The notes under the pieces were generated by a model. The model worked only from the letters and a program-made list of their open reading frames with translations, was not told the origin of the DNA and searched no databases. Shown here one piece after another: positions 35,575 to 45,823 of a stretch of 64,000 nucleotides of DNA. Each line of letters starts with the position of its first letter. The stretch's first letter is position 1. Both the position numbers and the translations under genes were made by a program. The DNA is taken from NCBI RefSeq assembly GCF_001886715.1, contig NZ_CP018082.1:6510001-6574000 (forward strand), in the 5' to 3' direction. The DNA is from Nocardia mangyaensis (lineage in GTDB: Bacteria; Actinomycetota; Actinomycetes; Mycobacteriales; Mycobacteriaceae).

Positions 35575-37086
35575 TCAATGGGTGCCATGGGTGACCGGCT
35601 CGTTGCCGGGGGTGGCGGCGTCCCGGGGCCGGACGGTGGGGCGGCGGAGTTTGCGGTGGGCCAGGAAGGCGACGGTGGCGTGGAGGACTGCCGCGGTGAG
35701 GGCCACCAGGTGGAGACTGTCGACGAAGGCGGTCCGGGCGGCGGCGAGCTGGGCGGGGGTGAGGGTGGTCAGGGTCAGGGTTTCGCCGAGGGTCGGGGCC
35801 AGGTCAGGGCCGGTGAGGCGGAACAGGAGGGCGGCCAGGGAGCCGAAGAGGGCGATGCCGAGGGCGTTGCCCAGTTCGTTGCTGGTTTCGGCGAGGGCGG
35901 CGGCTGAACCCGCGCGTTCGGCGGGCACGGCGGCGACGGCGATGTCGGCGACGACGCTGAACGAGATGCCATAGCCGATGCCGGCGATGACGGTGGCCGC
36001 GAGGTACCAGGCGATCCCGTCGGAGGTGCCGGTCGGCAGCAGCGCGAGCAGGCCGGCGGTGATGAAGACGTGGGCGGCGACCAGGGCGGTCGATTGGCCG
36101 ATCCGGGCGACGACGGCGGGAGTCACCACGGCGGTGACAGTGAGGACCAGTGCGCCCGGCACGGCCAGCAGCGCGGCGCGGGCGATCGTCAGATCGAGGA
36201 TCGACTGCAGGTAGGTGGCGGTGAGGTACGCAATGGCCGACCAGGCCGCCAGCGGGAGGAAACCAGTGAGGATCGCGATGGTGAACACCGGACTGCGGAA
36301 CAGCCCGAAGTCGATGAGCGGGAGCGCGATCCGGAACTGACGCCGGACGAACCAGGCCAGCGCGACGAGTCCGACCAGTCCGACGACCAGCCCGTCCACC
36401 GACACACCCGCGGCCGCCGCGTGCTTCACGGCGTACATCGTGAGCAGCAGCCCGGCCGCCGAACTCAGCACGCTGGGCACATCGACGCCACCGGTGCGGG
36501 TGGCGGGCACTTCACGGAGCAGGATCGGCGCGAACACCAGGAAGGCAAGCAGCACCGGCAGATTGATCAGGAACACCGAACCCCACCAGAAGTGGCTCAG
36601 CAGCTGTCCCGCGACGATCGGGCCGATGGCGAAACCGGCGGCGAAGGTGGCGGCGAAGATGCCGATGGCCTGCGCGCGTGTGCGTGGATCGGCGAACAGG
36701 GTGCTCAGCACCGCGAGCGCCGAGGGCAGCAGCGTCGCCCCGGCCACGCCCATCACGATGCGCAAAGCGATCAGCATTTCCGGGCTTGTCGCGAAAGCCG
36801 CTGCGGCCGAGGCGATACCGAACACTCCCGCGCCGATCATCAACAACCGCAGCCGGCCGTAGCGGTCACCGATACTGCCGAACGCGATCAGCAGCGATCC
36901 TACGGCGAAGCCGTAACTGTCCAGGATCCACAGGGATTGATCGGCGGTGGGGGTCAGCGCGTCGGTGAGGGTCGGCATCGCCAGGAACAGGATCGAGCCG
37001 TCCATCGCGACGAGCAGGACGGGACCGAGGACCACCAGCAGCCCGAGCCAGGCACGCAGCTCGGTGGGAGCGAGTCGTTGTTTCAT
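35575..37086 (-). CDS. MFS multidrug exporter (DHA2 / 14-helix family)
   Basis: A 503-residue transporter with about 14 hydrophobic segments. Typical marks are LVAMDGSILFLAMPTL in helix 1, WILDSYGFAVGSLLI, the loop 2-3 motif GSIGDRYGRLRLL and the helix 5 segment AGPI-like GFAIGPIVAGQLL. It resembles the SmvA/LfrA type of proton-driven drug exporters. ATG at 37086; divergent from the XRE regulator gene 102 bp away, its likely controller. Confidence 0.9.
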   Translation of the reverse strand: MKQRLAPTELRAWLGLLVVLGPVLLVAMDGSILFLAMPTLTDALTPTADQSLWILDSYGFAVGSLLIAFGSIGDRYGRLRLLMIGAGVFGIASAAAAFATSPEMLIALRIVMGVAGATLLPSALAVLSTLFADPRTRAQAIGIFAATFAAGFAIGPIVAGQLLSHFWWGSVFLINLPVLLAFLVFAPILLREVPATRTGGVDVPSVLSSAAGLLLTMYAVKHAAAAGVSVDGLVVGLVGLVALAWFVRRQFRIALPLIDFGLFRSPVFTIAILTGFLPLAAWSAIAYLTATYLQSILDLTIARAALLAVPGALVLTVTAVVTPAVVARIGQSTALVAAHVFITAGLLALLPTGTSDGIAWYLAATVIAGIGYGISFSVVADIAVAAVPAERAGSAAALAETSNELGNALGIALFGSLAALLFRLTGPDLAPTLGETLTLTTLTPAQLAAARTAFVDSLHLVALTAAVLHATVAFLAHRKLRRPTVRPRDAATPGNEPVTHGTH

Positions 37087-37188
37087 GCCACCGAATCTGC
37101 GGCGCCGCGCCGAAGACAACCAGCCCCGGCGATGGGTACACCCGGCAGGGATACCCACGGCACGACAGCGCTGCCTACCATCGGAGAG

Positions 37189-38073
37189 ATGGAACTCGAG
37201 AGCCTCGGCGCCTTCCTCAAGACCCGGCGCGACCGGATCACCCCGGCGGCGATCGGCCTGCACACCTACGGCGTCACCCGCCGCGTGCCGGGGCTGCGCC
37301 GCGAGGAGCTCGCTCAGCTGGCCGGGGTCAGCGCGGGCTATTACACCCGGCTGGAACAGGATCAGGCGGGCACGGCGTCCGAGCAGGTCATCGATGCCAT
37401 CGCCCGGGTGTTGCGGCTCGATCAGGCCGAGACGGCCCACCTGCACAATCTCGCCGGGCGGTCCAGCACGCCGCGCCTGGTCGCGCCCGCGGTGGAGCAG
37501 GCCAACCCCCGGGTCCTCGCGCTACTGGACGCGCTCGGCGAGACCATGCCCGCGGTGGTCCTCGGCCGCCGCGGTGACGTGCTCGCCTGGAATCGCACCG
37601 GCCATGCCCTCTTCGCCGAACACCTCGACTTCGACGCACCCGCCGATCCCGACCGGCGCCCCTCGATCCCACGGCAGTTCTTCCTCGATCCGCTCACCAG
37701 GGACCTGCACCGCAACTGGGCCGAGCTCGCCCGCATCCACGTCGCTTATCTGCGACTCACCGCCGGTCGACATCCCACCGATGCGCGCCTGGCCGAACTG
37801 ATCGGCGAACTCGCCATGCGCAGTGGCGAATTCGCGACCCTGTGGGCCGAGGGCGAGGTGGCCGACTGCACGGTCGGCCGAATGCAGCTACACCATCCGA
37901 CGGTCGGCGGCGCCGATGTGGACTACCAGGTCTGGCTGCAGCCCGACAGCCCCGATCACCGGCTCGAGGTCTACACCCCGCGCGACGCGAGCTCGGCCGA
38001 CGCGCTGCGGCTGCTCGCCGCCGGCGTCTCCGGTGTCGAAGCGACAGCAGCGGGGGCGCTCAGCAGGCGATGA
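37189..38073 (+). CDS. XRE-family regulator with MmyB-like ligand-binding domain
   Basis: A 294-residue protein. An N-terminal helix-turn-helix (LGAFLKTRRDRITP, VPGLRREELAQLAGVSAGYYTRLEQ) is followed from about residue 100 by an MmyB-like PAS-related domain (DVLAWNRTGHALF). The ATG has CGGAGAG upstream. It is divergent from the MFS exporter gene, an arrangement common for regulators of efflux pumps. Confidence 0.88.
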   Translation: MELESLGAFLKTRRDRITPAAIGLHTYGVTRRVPGLRREELAQLAGVSAGYYTRLEQDQAGTASEQVIDAIARVLRLDQAETAHLHNLAGRSSTPRLVAPAVEQANPRVLALLDALGETMPAVVLGRRGDVLAWNRTGHALFAEHLDFDAPADPDRRPSIPRQFFLDPLTRDLHRNWAELARIHVAYLRLTAGRHPTDARLAELIGELAMRSGEFATLWAEGEVADCTVGRMQLHHPTVGGADVDYQVWLQPDSPDHRLEVYTPRDASSADALRLLAAGVSGVEATAAGALSRR

Positions 38074-38170
38074 TCGACTCCGTCACCGCGACCGATCCAC
38101 CGACGGGCATAAACCCGCTGAGCTGACCGTTCCTTCGAAGAACCGCCTTCGCAACCACAGGAGACCTGCC

Positions 38171-38602
38171 GTGTCAGACGAAACGTTCGATCCGTACGCG
38201 CTGCTCGCCGAGGCCCGGTTGGGGGTGCTCGCGACGCTCAAGAAGGATGGGCGGCCACAGTTGTCGCCGGTCACGCCGTATTTCGATCGGGCGGCGGGGA
38301 TCATTTATGTGTCGATGACCGAGGGGCGGGCCAAGACGGTGAATCTGCGGCGGGATCCTCGGGCGGCGTTCGAGGTGACCAGCGCTGATGGGTGGGCGTG
38401 GGCTACCGCGGAAGGGACCGCGACGTTGATCGGGCCGGGAAGCGACCCGAACGGACCAGAGGTCGGGGCGCTCGTCGACTACTACCGGGCCGCGGCCGGT
38501 GAGCATCCGGATTGGGCGGAGTATCGCTCGGTGATGGTGTCGGATCGGCGGGTGTTGCTGTCGCTGGCCGTGGAGCACGTCTACGGCGCCCGGATTCGCT
38601 GA
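38171..38602 (+). CDS. PPOX-class F420-dependent oxidoreductase
   Basis: A 143-residue split-beta-barrel protein of the pyridoxamine-5'-phosphate-oxidase-like class that binds F420 or flavin. Conserved parts are LLAEARLGVLATLKKDGRPQLSPVTPYFD at the N-terminus and GRAKTVNLRRDPRAAFEV, with a closing YRSVMVSDRRVLLSL. GTG at 38171 has AGGAGA upstream. It is 67 bp from a DUF385 gene on the same strand, suggesting a small deazaflavin-related unit. Confidence 0.85.
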   Translation: MSDETFDPYALLAEARLGVLATLKKDGRPQLSPVTPYFDRAAGIIYVSMTEGRAKTVNLRRDPRAAFEVTSADGWAWATAEGTATLIGPGSDPNGPEVGALVDYYRAAAGEHPDWAEYRSVMVSDRRVLLSLAVEHVYGARIR

Positions 38603-38669
38603 ACCGGCAGGCTTGGGCACCCGCCCGTAGCCTTGTGGTGACGGGATCATCGCGAGCAGGGAGCTTCTG

Positions 38670-39020
38670 ATGGGGCAGGAATCGTTGGCGCGCCGGGGTG
38701 TGCGCGGGTTCAACGCGGGTGTGGTCGCGTTGACCGAGGCGCCGGTCATCGGGAAGGTGCTGGGCAAGGCCTTCGCGCAGGTGAGCTATGTGGGGCGTAA
38801 GTCGGGGCGCGCGTTCAGCACGCCGGTGAACTATCGGCGCCGCGGCGACGAATACCTCATCGGCGTGGCCATGCCGGACAAGAAGACGTGGTGGCGGAAC
38901 TTCCTCGGTGACGGCGGGCCGGTCACGCTGCGGATCGACGGCGTCGACCACGCGGGGCACGCGGTGTCGGCGCGCGACGAGCGTGGCCGGGTCACCGTCC
39001 GGGTTCGCCTCGACGCCTGA
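38670..39020 (+). CDS. Deazaflavin-dependent nitroreductase family protein (DUF385/Ddn-like)
   Basis: A 116-residue protein of the family that includes mycobacterial Ddn. The typical core is FAQVSYVGRKSGRAFSTPVNYRRRGDEYLIGVAMPDKKTWWRNFLGDG, which forms the F420-binding barrel. The substrate cannot be told from sequence. Confidence 0.85.
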   Translation: MGQESLARRGVRGFNAGVVALTEAPVIGKVLGKAFAQVSYVGRKSGRAFSTPVNYRRRGDEYLIGVAMPDKKTWWRNFLGDGGPVTLRIDGVDHAGHAVSARDERGRVTVRVRLDA

Positions 39021-39029
39021 GTCCAGACG

Positions 39030-39848
39030 CTATGGCGCGTCGAGGAATTCGGTCACGTCCGGGGCGAACCGAGGGTGCTTGATCGCGCCGAGGTGGTTGG
39101 TGTCCGGGTAGACGATCAGGCGGGCGCCGGGGATACCCTCGGCGGTCTGTTCGAAGGTGGACACACGGTAGTACTCGTCGCGGTCGCCGCCGACCACCAG
39201 GGTGGGCGCGGTGATGTCACCGAGTCGGCCGGACAGGTCGAAGGCGTCCTCGGCGCGGACGAAGGCGAGCGTGTCGGCCGGGTTCTTCGGGCGCAGGAAC
39301 GGGTCGAGAATCCAGCTGGCGGCACCGACCAACCTGGCCTTGACCGGGGATTCGATGCCCTGCGTCGCTAGGTGATGCAGCGCGCGCTTGCCCTGGGCCG
39401 CGGCCGTCGCGTACTTCATCTGCGAGATGCGGGCGGCGTCTTCGAGGCGATGGCCCGAGGAGGCGACGACGAGTCGGCGCACCGCCGCCGGGTGGTCGGC
39501 GGCGAGCTGCAAGGCCAGCGAACCACCCGAGGAGATGCCGAGAACGTCTACGGGACCGTCGAATTCGGCCGCCATGCCTTCCGCGTGCGCCGTGGCGATG
39601 TCGGCCATCGTGGTGCCCTCGGCCATGCCCGGCGCGCGATTGACCGCGTACACGCGATAGTGCGCGGCCAGCGGTGCCATCGTCTTGATCTCGGCCGAGC
39701 GCAGCCAGCCGGTCGGATTGGCGTGATCGGGCGTGAACCACCGCAGGAACACCAGCGGCCGGCCCGAGCCGAACGCCAGATACGGCATCCCAGCGCCGAG
39801 CACCCCTTCGCTCACGGCGAGTTTCTTCTCGATGCCCGCTCTGCCCAT
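39030..39848 (-). CDS. Alpha/beta-hydrolase fold protein
   Basis: A 272-residue hydrolase. The nucleophile elbow is GISSGGS, the late acid is likely in GGDRDEYY, and the histidine in PDTNHLGAI. An aromatic segment, FLRWFTPDH, lies near the oxyanion region. It has no clear functional neighbours and converges on the DUF385 gene. Substrate unknown. Confidence 0.82.
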   Translation of the reverse strand: MGRAGIEKKLAVSEGVLGAGMPYLAFGSGRPLVFLRWFTPDHANPTGWLRSAEIKTMAPLAAHYRVYAVNRAPGMAEGTTMADIATAHAEGMAAEFDGPVDVLGISSGGSLALQLAADHPAAVRRLVVASSGHRLEDAARISQMKYATAAAQGKRALHHLATQGIESPVKARLVGAASWILDPFLRPKNPADTLAFVRAEDAFDLSGRLGDITAPTLVVGGDRDEYYRVSTFEQTAEGIPGARLIVYPDTNHLGAIKHPRFAPDVTEFLDAP

Positions 39849-39941
39849 GACATTCTCCGATCCGTCCGAATACGTACCCCGGACGGTACCGACCGTCGCG
39901 CGCCACCGCGATGACCTCGCAGGTCATCGCGGCGCCGCGCG

Positions 39942-40541
39942 TCACGAACCGCTGCCGCCACCACCGCGCCCGAGGCCGCCACGCTGGATCACCGCGCCGC
40001 TCTTGGTCTTGATCTCGGCATTGCTCGGCTTGATGGTGGTGCCGCCGGACGGCGCCTGACCGATCTGCGCCGTGCCACCGTAGTAGTAGCGGTATTGCGG
40101 CCACATGGTGGGCGACCTCGTGCGGTAGGACCCACCGGCCGAACTGCTGTCGCAGTTGCTGTCCGCGACGACGGTCCGGGTGCCGTCGCGATCCTCGCGG
40201 TAGCACGATGCCACGACGGTGTCGGGCTCCTTGCTCTTCTCGACAACGTAGAAACCACCGATGAGCGCCGCGATGCCCACGATCGCGATGGCGCCCATCT
40301 TCATGGAGTTGTCGCGCTCGTCCTTGGCAGCAGCTTCTCGAATCCGCTGCCGCATCCGGTCGTGTTCGCGATCCACGCGCCGCATGTGCGAGGAGAACAG
40401 CAAGGGTTCGGTCGCGGGTGGACGGGTGGGCCACCGGGCCGGTTGCCGCACGCGAAAGGGCGGGCGCAGCTCGGGTTCATTACCCGAATTCGCTTCTCCC
40501 CCAGGCTTTTCCAAATAGCCGTCCGAACCCACTGACACCAC
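39942..40541 (-). CDS. Hypothetical protein with one transmembrane helix
   Basis: A 199-residue protein I do not recognise. The N-terminal 85 residues are charged and Pro-rich, followed by a single helix (MGAIAIVGIAALIGGFYVV). An outward part has two cysteines (SCYRED, DSNCDSS), a Tyr-rich patch (YRYYYGGTAQIG) and a Gly-rich tail. The layout suggests a membrane-anchored envelope protein. The GTG start is uncertain. Confidence 0.6.
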   Translation of the reverse strand: MVSVGSDGYLEKPGGEANSGNEPELRPPFRVRQPARWPTRPPATEPLLFSSHMRRVDREHDRMRQRIREAAAKDERDNSMKMGAIAIVGIAALIGGFYVVEKSKEPDTVVASCYREDRDGTRTVVADSNCDSSSAGGSYRTRSPTMWPQYRYYYGGTAQIGQAPSGGTTIKPSNAEIKTKSGAVIQRGGLGRGGGGSGS

Positions 40542-40657
40542 CCCCGTCGCGTCGATCCGCCCCTCATGATGCCATGTCCGGCACGAGGGCTCGATCGATT
40601 ATCACGAGGAGCGGTTGCGAAATCCTTGTCGCGCAACAGGTCCCGGAAACGCCGAAC

Positions 40658-40683
40658 GGCGCCGCTCCCGAAGGAGCGACGCC
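40658..40683 (-). terminator. Hairpin terminator after tuf
   Basis: An 11-bp stem with one mismatch (GGCGCCGCTCC / GGAGCGACGCC) closed by a CGAA tetraloop lies 27 nt after the tuf stop. There is no T tract, as is common for actinobacterial terminators. It would end the rpsL-rpsG-fusA-tuf transcript. Confidence 0.75.
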
Positions 40684-40709
40684 GTGGCGGTGTCGGTGAG
40701 TCTACAGGC

Positions 40710-41900
40710 TCACTTGACGATCTTCGTGACGCGACCGGCGCCGACGGTGCGGCCACCCTCACGGATCGCGAAACGCAGGCCCTCGTCCATGGCGACCGGC
40801 TGGATCAGCTTGACCGACATCTCGGTGTTGTCACCGGGCATGACCATCTCGGTGCCCTCGGGCAGGGTCACAACGCCCGTCACGTCAGTCGTACGGAAGT
40901 AGAACTGCGGACGGTAGTTGTTGAAGAACGGGGTGTGGCGGCCACCCTCGTCCTTCGACAGGATGTAGGCCTGACCCTCGAACTCGGTGTGCGGGGTGGT
41001 GGTGCCGGGCTTGACGACAACCTGGCCACGCTCGACATCTTCGCGCTTGATGCCACGAACCAGCAGGCCGACGTTGTCGCCCGCCTGGCCCTGATCGAGC
41101 AGCTTGCGGAACATCTCGATACCGGTGACCGTGGTCTTGGTCTTGTCCGGACGGATGCCGACGATCTCGACTTCCTCGTTCACGTTGACCACACCGCGCT
41201 CGATGCGGCCGGTGACGACGGTGCCACGACCGGTGATCGTGAAGACGTCCTCGACGGGCATCAGGAACGGGAGCTCGGTCTCACGGACCGGGTCCGGGAT
41301 CGAGTCGTCGACGGCCTGCATCAGCTCGACGATGGACTCGGCCCACTTCTCGTCGCCCTCGAGGGCCTTCAGGCCGGAGACGCGCACGACCGGCGCGTCC
41401 TCGTCGAACTCCTGCGAGGCCAGCAGCTCGCGGACCTCCATCTCGACGAGCTCGAGGATTTCCTCGTCGTCGACCATGTCCGACTTGTTCAGCGCGACCA
41501 GGATGTAGGGCACGCCGACCTGGCGGGCGAGCAGCACGTGCTCGCGGGTCTGCGGCATCGGGCCGTCGGTGGCGGCGACCACGAGGATGGCGCCGTCCAT
41601 CTGGGCCGCACCGGTGATCATGTTCTTGATGTAGTCGGCGTGGCCCGGGGCGTCGACGTGCGCGTAGTGGCGCTTGTCGGTCTGGTACTCGACGTGGGAG
41701 ATGTTGATCGTGATACCACGAGCCTTCTCCTCCGGCGCCTTGTCGATCTGATCGAACGCGAACGCGTCGTTCAGATCCGGGAACTTGTCAGCCAGCACCT
41801 TGGTGATCGCTGCAGTCAGCGTGGTCTTGCCATGGTCGACGTGACCGATGGTGCCGATGTTGACGTGGGGCTTCGTCCGCTCGAACTTCGCCTTCGCCAC
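40710..41900 (-). CDS. tuf: Elongation factor Tu
   Basis: A 396-residue translational GTPase that delivers aminoacyl-tRNA to the ribosome. G-motifs: [10 protein letters not shown] near residue 19, [12 protein letters not shown] and the C-terminal barrel domains ([18 protein letters not shown]). GTG start with AGGAGG upstream. Last gene of the str operon, 114 bp after fusA and followed by a hairpin. Confidence 0.99.
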   Translation of the reverse strand: MAKAKFERTKPHVNIGTIGHVDHGKTTLTAAITKVLADKFPDLNDAFAFDQIDKAPEEKARGITINISHVEYQTDKRHYAHVDAPGHADYIKNMITGAAQMDGAILVVAATDGPMPQTREHVLLARQVGVPYILVALNKSDMVDDEEILELVEMEVRELLASQEFDEDAPVVRVSGLKALEGDEKWAESIVELMQAVDDSIPDPVRETELPFLMPVEDVFTITGRGTVVTGRIERGVVNVNEEVEIVGIRPDKTKTTVTGIEMFRKLLDQGQAGDNVGLLVRGIKREDVERGQVVVKPGTTTPHTEFEGQAYILSKDEGGRHTPFFNNYRPQFYFRTTDVTGVVTLPEGTEMVMPGDNTEMSVKLIQPVAMDEGLRFAIREGGRTVGAGRVTKIVK

Positions 41901-42014
41901 TGTTGTCCTCCTGGACTAGTTAGTGCGTGCTTTTTTGCAGCAGTGCGGTTATTAAGGGGGGTCGTGCTGACGCCCGGTTGCCGGGGCCAAGCGTACTTGG
42001 CCCCGGCAAGCGAA

Positions 42015-44117
42015 TTACTCGCCGGTCGCCTTGGCGATGATCTCCTTGGACACGTTGGCCGGAACCTCCGCGTACTGGGCGAACACCATGGAGTAGTTCG
42101 CGCGACCCTGGGTCTTGGACCGCAGGTCACCGATGTAGCCGAACATCTCCGAGAGCGGAACCAGCGCCTTGACGACACGGGCACCACTGCGTTCCTCCAT
42201 GGCCTGGATCTGGCCACGGCGGGAGTTGAGGTCGCCGATCACATCGCCCATGTAGTCCTCGGGCGTGATGACCTCGACCGCCATGAGCGGCTCGAGGATC
42301 ACCGGACCGGCCTTGCGGGCCGCTTCCTTGAGGGCCTGCGAACCCGCGATCTTGAACGCCATCTCCGAGGAGTCGACGTCGTGGTACGCGCCGTCGAGCA
42401 GGGTGACCTTCAGGTTCACCAGCGGGTAGCCGGCGAGCACGCCGTACTGCATGGCGTCCTGGGCACCCGCGTCGACCGACGGGATGTACTCACGGGGCAC
42501 GCGACCGCCGGAGACCTTGTTCTCGAACTCGTAGGTCGCGCCGTCTTCGCCGACGAACGGCGCGACCGCGATGATGACCTTCGCGAACTGGCCGGAGCCA
42601 CCCGTCTGCTTCTTGTGGGTGAACTCGAGCTTCTCGACGGTCTTGGTGATCGTCTCGCGGTAGGCCACCTGCGGCTTGCCGACGTTCGCCTCGACCTTGA
42701 ACTCGCGCTTCATGCGATCCACGAGGATGTCGAGGTGGAGCTCGCCCATGCCGCCGATGACGGTCTGGCCGGTCTCGGCGTCGAGCTTGACCGAGAACGT
42801 CGGATCCTCGCGCGCCAGCTTCTGGATCGCGGTACCGAGCTTCTCCTGGTCGGACTTGGTCTTGGGCTCGATCGAGACCTCGATGACCGGGTCCGGGAAC
42901 GTCATCGACTCGAGGACGACCTGGTTCTGCGGGTCCGACAGGGTGTCACCGGTGGTGGTGTCCTTCAGACCGATCACGGCGTAGATGTGACCGGCGGAGG
43001 CGGTGCCGACCGGGTTCTCCTTGTTGGAGTGCATCTGGAACAGCTTGCCCAGACGCTCCTTCTTGCCCTTGGTCGAGTTGACGACCTGGGCACCGGAGGC
43101 CACGGCGCCGGAGTACACGCGCACGTAGGTGAGCTCGCCGAAGAACGGGTGCACCGCGATCTTGAACGCCAGCGCCGAGAACGGCTCGTCGACGTTCGGC
43201 TTGCGGGTGACCAGCTCTTCTTCCTTGCCCGGGATGTGGCCGGTGGTGGCCTCGACATCCAGCGGGGACGGCAGGTAGTCGATGACCGCGTCGAGCATGG
43301 GCTGCACGCCCTTGTTCTTGAACGCCGAACCACAGAGCACGGGGTAGAGCTCCGAGTTCACGGTCATCTTGCGGATGGCGCCCTTGATCTCGTCGATCGA
43401 GAGCTCCTCACCGCCGAAGAACTTCTCCAGCAGGGCCTCGTCGGACTCCGCGACGGTCTCGAGCAGTTCCTGACGGTACTGCTCGGCCTTGTCCTTGAGG
43501 TCGGCCGGGATCTCGACGACTTCGTACTCTTCGCCGAGCTTGGTCTCGCCCTTCCAGACCTTGGCGTTGTTCTCGACCAGGTCGACGATGCCCTCGAAGT
43601 CGTTCTCCGCGCCGATCGGCAGCTGGATGACCAGCGGCTTGGCACCGAGACGATCCTTGATGGTCTGCACGGTGAAGTAGAAGTCAGCGCCGAGCTTGTC
43701 CATCTTGTTCACGAAGCAGATACGCGGCACGTCGTACTTGTCGGCCTGACGCCACACCTGCTCGGACTGCGGCTCGACACCCTCTTTACCGTCGAACACC
43801 GCGACCGCGCCATCGAGCACGCGCAGCGAACGCTCCACCTCGACGGTGAAGTCGACGTGCCCGGGGGTGTCGATGATGTTGATCTGGTTGTCTTTCCAGA
43901 AGCAGGTGGTAGCGGCGGAGGTGATGGTGATGCCACGCTCCTGCTCCTGCTCCATCCAGTCCATGGTGGCCGCGCCGTCATGGACCTCACCGATCTTGTA
44001 CGTGATACCGGTGTAGAAGAGGATGCGTTCGGTTGTGGTGGTCTTGCCCGCATCGATGTGGGCCATGATGCCGATGTTGCGGACCTTGTTCAGGTCGGTG
44101 AGCACGTCCTGTGCCAC
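42015..44117 (-). CDS. fusA: Elongation factor G
   Basis: A 700-residue translocase GTPase. G-motifs [24 protein letters not shown] and [10 protein letters not shown] are intact, and domains II-V follow to the normal C-terminus ([14 protein letters not shown]). GTG start with AGGGAG upstream, 33 bp after rpsG. Confidence 0.99.
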   Translation of the reverse strand: MAQDVLTDLNKVRNIGIMAHIDAGKTTTTERILFYTGITYKIGEVHDGAATMDWMEQEQERGITITSAATTCFWKDNQINIIDTPGHVDFTVEVERSLRVLDGAVAVFDGKEGVEPQSEQVWRQADKYDVPRICFVNKMDKLGADFYFTVQTIKDRLGAKPLVIQLPIGAENDFEGIVDLVENNAKVWKGETKLGEEYEVVEIPADLKDKAEQYRQELLETVAESDEALLEKFFGGEELSIDEIKGAIRKMTVNSELYPVLCGSAFKNKGVQPMLDAVIDYLPSPLDVEATTGHIPGKEEELVTRKPNVDEPFSALAFKIAVHPFFGELTYVRVYSGAVASGAQVVNSTKGKKERLGKLFQMHSNKENPVGTASAGHIYAVIGLKDTTTGDTLSDPQNQVVLESMTFPDPVIEVSIEPKTKSDQEKLGTAIQKLAREDPTFSVKLDAETGQTVIGGMGELHLDILVDRMKREFKVEANVGKPQVAYRETITKTVEKLEFTHKKQTGGSGQFAKVIIAVAPFVGEDGATYEFENKVSGGRVPREYIPSVDAGAQDAMQYGVLAGYPLVNLKVTLLDGAYHDVDSSEMAFKIAGSQALKEAARKAGPVILEPLMAVEVITPEDYMGDVIGDLNSRRGQIQAMEERSGARVVKALVPLSEMFGYIGDLRSKTQGRANYSMVFAQYAEVPANVSKEIIAKATGE

Positions 44118-44150
44118 GGAATTCTCCCTTTTGAGTGACGGGCCGGGGAC

Positions 44151-44621
44151 TTACCAGCGGTAGTGCGCGAAGGCCCGGTTCGACTCGGCCATCTTGTGGG
44201 TGTCCTCGCGACGCTTCACGGCGGCACCGAGGCCGTTGCTGGCGTCGAGGAGTTCGTGAGCGAGACGCTCCACCATGGTCTTCTCACGACGCGCGCGGGA
44301 GTAGCTGACCAGCCAGCGCAGCGCCAGGGTGTTGGCGCGGCCCGGACGGACCTCGACCGGCACCTGGTAGGTGGCGCCACCGACACGACGGGGCTTCACC
44401 TCGAGGGCGGGCTTGACGTTGTCGAGCGCACGCTTGAGGGTGACGACCGGATCGGTGCCGGTCTTCTCGCGAGCCTGCTCGAGCGCGCCGTAGACGATGC
44501 GCTCGGCGGTGGACTTCTTGCCGTCCAGCAGGATCTTGTTGACCAGCTGCGTGACCAGGGGCGACCCGTAGACCGGGTCGTTGATCAGCGGACGCTTGGG
44601 TGCGGGGCCCTTGCGTGGCAT
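44151..44621 (-). CDS. rpsG: 30S ribosomal protein S7
   Basis: A 156-residue primary 16S rRNA-binding protein of the small subunit, full length, starting [12 protein letters not shown] and ending FAHYRW. The ATG lies directly after the rpsL stop, with AAGGAG inside the end of rpsL, so the two are coupled. Confidence 0.99.
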   Translation of the reverse strand: MPRKGPAPKRPLINDPVYGSPLVTQLVNKILLDGKKSTAERIVYGALEQAREKTGTDPVVTLKRALDNVKPALEVKPRRVGGATYQVPVEVRPGRANTLALRWLVSYSRARREKTMVERLAHELLDASNGLGAAVKRREDTHKMAESNRAFAHYRW

Positions 44622-44622
44622 A

Positions 44623-44997
44623 TCAGCTCTTCTCCTTCTTGGCGCCGTAGCGGCTGCGGGCCTGCTTGCGGTTCTTCACACCCTGGGTGTCGAGCGAGCC
44701 ACGGATGATCTTGTAGCGCACACCCGGAAGGTCCTTCACACGACCGCCGCGCACGAGCACCATCGAGTGCTCCTGCAGGTTGTGGCCTTCACCGGGGATG
44801 TACGCCGTGACCTCGATCGCGCTGGTCAGGCGAACGCGCGCGACCTTACGCAGCGCGGAGTTCGGCTTCTTGGGGGTGGTGGTGTACACGCGAGTGCACA
44901 CGCCACGACGCTGCGGGCTCCCCTTGAGGGCCGCAGTCTTGGTCTTGGTGACCTTGTCGCGGCGACCCTTGCGGACCAGCTGGTTGATGGTTGGCAT
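44623..44997 (-). CDS. rpsL: 30S ribosomal protein S12
   Basis: A 124-residue decoding-centre protein of normal length. The segments around the classic streptomycin-resistance sites read [10 protein letters not shown] and [12 protein letters not shown]. Lysine is present at both usual positions, so the sequence looks streptomycin-sensitive at this locus. First gene of the operon; AAGGAA upstream of the ATG. A 271-bp gap separates it from the lipoprotein genes and should hold the operon promoter. Confidence 0.99.
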   Translation of the reverse strand: MPTINQLVRKGRRDKVTKTKTAALKGSPQRRGVCTRVYTTTPKKPNSALRKVARVRLTSAIEVTAYIPGEGHNLQEHSMVLVRGGRVKDLPGVRYKIIRGSLDTQGVKNRKQARSRYGAKKEKS

Positions 44998-45268
44998 AGA
45001 CCGGCTTTCCTTATTGGTAATGGCGGCTTGATTTGCGGTGCATTCAGTTCATCGAGCTTTCACCCGCACGTCCGACCGTGTTTCCTTTAACCCGCGGTCG
45101 GGCGTGTCGCGCGCAGCTCAGGACCCTTTTTCTGGGCACGCTGGAACGTATCGGCCGCTCTCGCTGGCCTACGTTCACACGCGAACTTGCCCGTAGCAAT
45201 CCGGGCACAGCGATCCACGATACGCGCCCGCCCGAACCGGGGTCAAAGCGGGTTGGAGGTCAAGACTT

Positions 45269-45823
45269 CTACCGGGCCAGATCCAAGGTCAACTCGACCA
45301 ATTTCTGTGCCCCGGCACACGGGTCCGGATGGGCCGAGCCCGGTCGGTAGTTGATCCACCAGCCGACGACCCCGACATCGGCGGCCGGCGCGGTGACTCC
45401 GCAGGAGTCGTTGTCACCCGGGCGGCGTACCTGCAGGGCCCTGCGACCCTGCACGGCGATGTCACTGGTGAGGTACCCCAGCTTGTCGTTGGTGGCCTTC
45501 TCGTTGTTCAGCGTACCCATCTCGTACCAGTTCAGGGTAGCCATGGCACTCCCACCGGGGGCGTCCTCGATGTCCCACATGCAGACGGCGCCGGAGAACG
45601 AGGTGAGCACCATCTCCGCGTCGCCGACGATCTCGCCGATCTTGTCCGCGGCGACCACCTCGCACTCGCGCAGCAGTTTGTCGAAGTCGGTGTTGATCGC
45701 CTCCTCGCCACCGCCGCTGCCCAGCGGCTGGGCGTTGCCCTCGATCGTCGTGCCGCAACCTGTCAGCGTGGCGGTGAGCAGCAGCGCGCCTGCCGCGGCG
45801 GCCACGATCCCGCGCGCGCTCAC
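45269..45823 (-). CDS. DUF3558-type secreted lipoprotein (second of pair)
   Basis: 184 residues from GTG at 45823, which overlaps the stop of the preceding gene (GTGA). A lipoprotein signal peptide ends at TATLTGCG. The mature part has three or more cysteines (LLRECEVV, AVCMWDI, DSCGV, DPCAGA) and the pattern of DUF3558 proteins common in Nocardia and mycobacteria. Function unknown; anchored outside the membrane. Confidence 0.8.
   Translation of the reverse strand: MSARGIVAAAAGALLLTATLTGCGTTIEGNAQPLGSGGGEEAINTDFDKLLRECEVVAADKIGEIVGDAEMVLTSFSGAVCMWDIEDAPGGSAMATLNWYEMGTLNNEKATNDKLGYLTSDIAVQGRRALQVRRPGDNDSCGVTAPAADVGVVGWWINYRPGSAHPDPCAGAQKLVELTLDLAR

Noticed and set aside
40566..44138. Plus-strand open frame of about 1190 codons opposite tuf and fusA
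   Set aside because: It is antisense to two of the most conserved bacterial genes; the translation has no recognisable domain.
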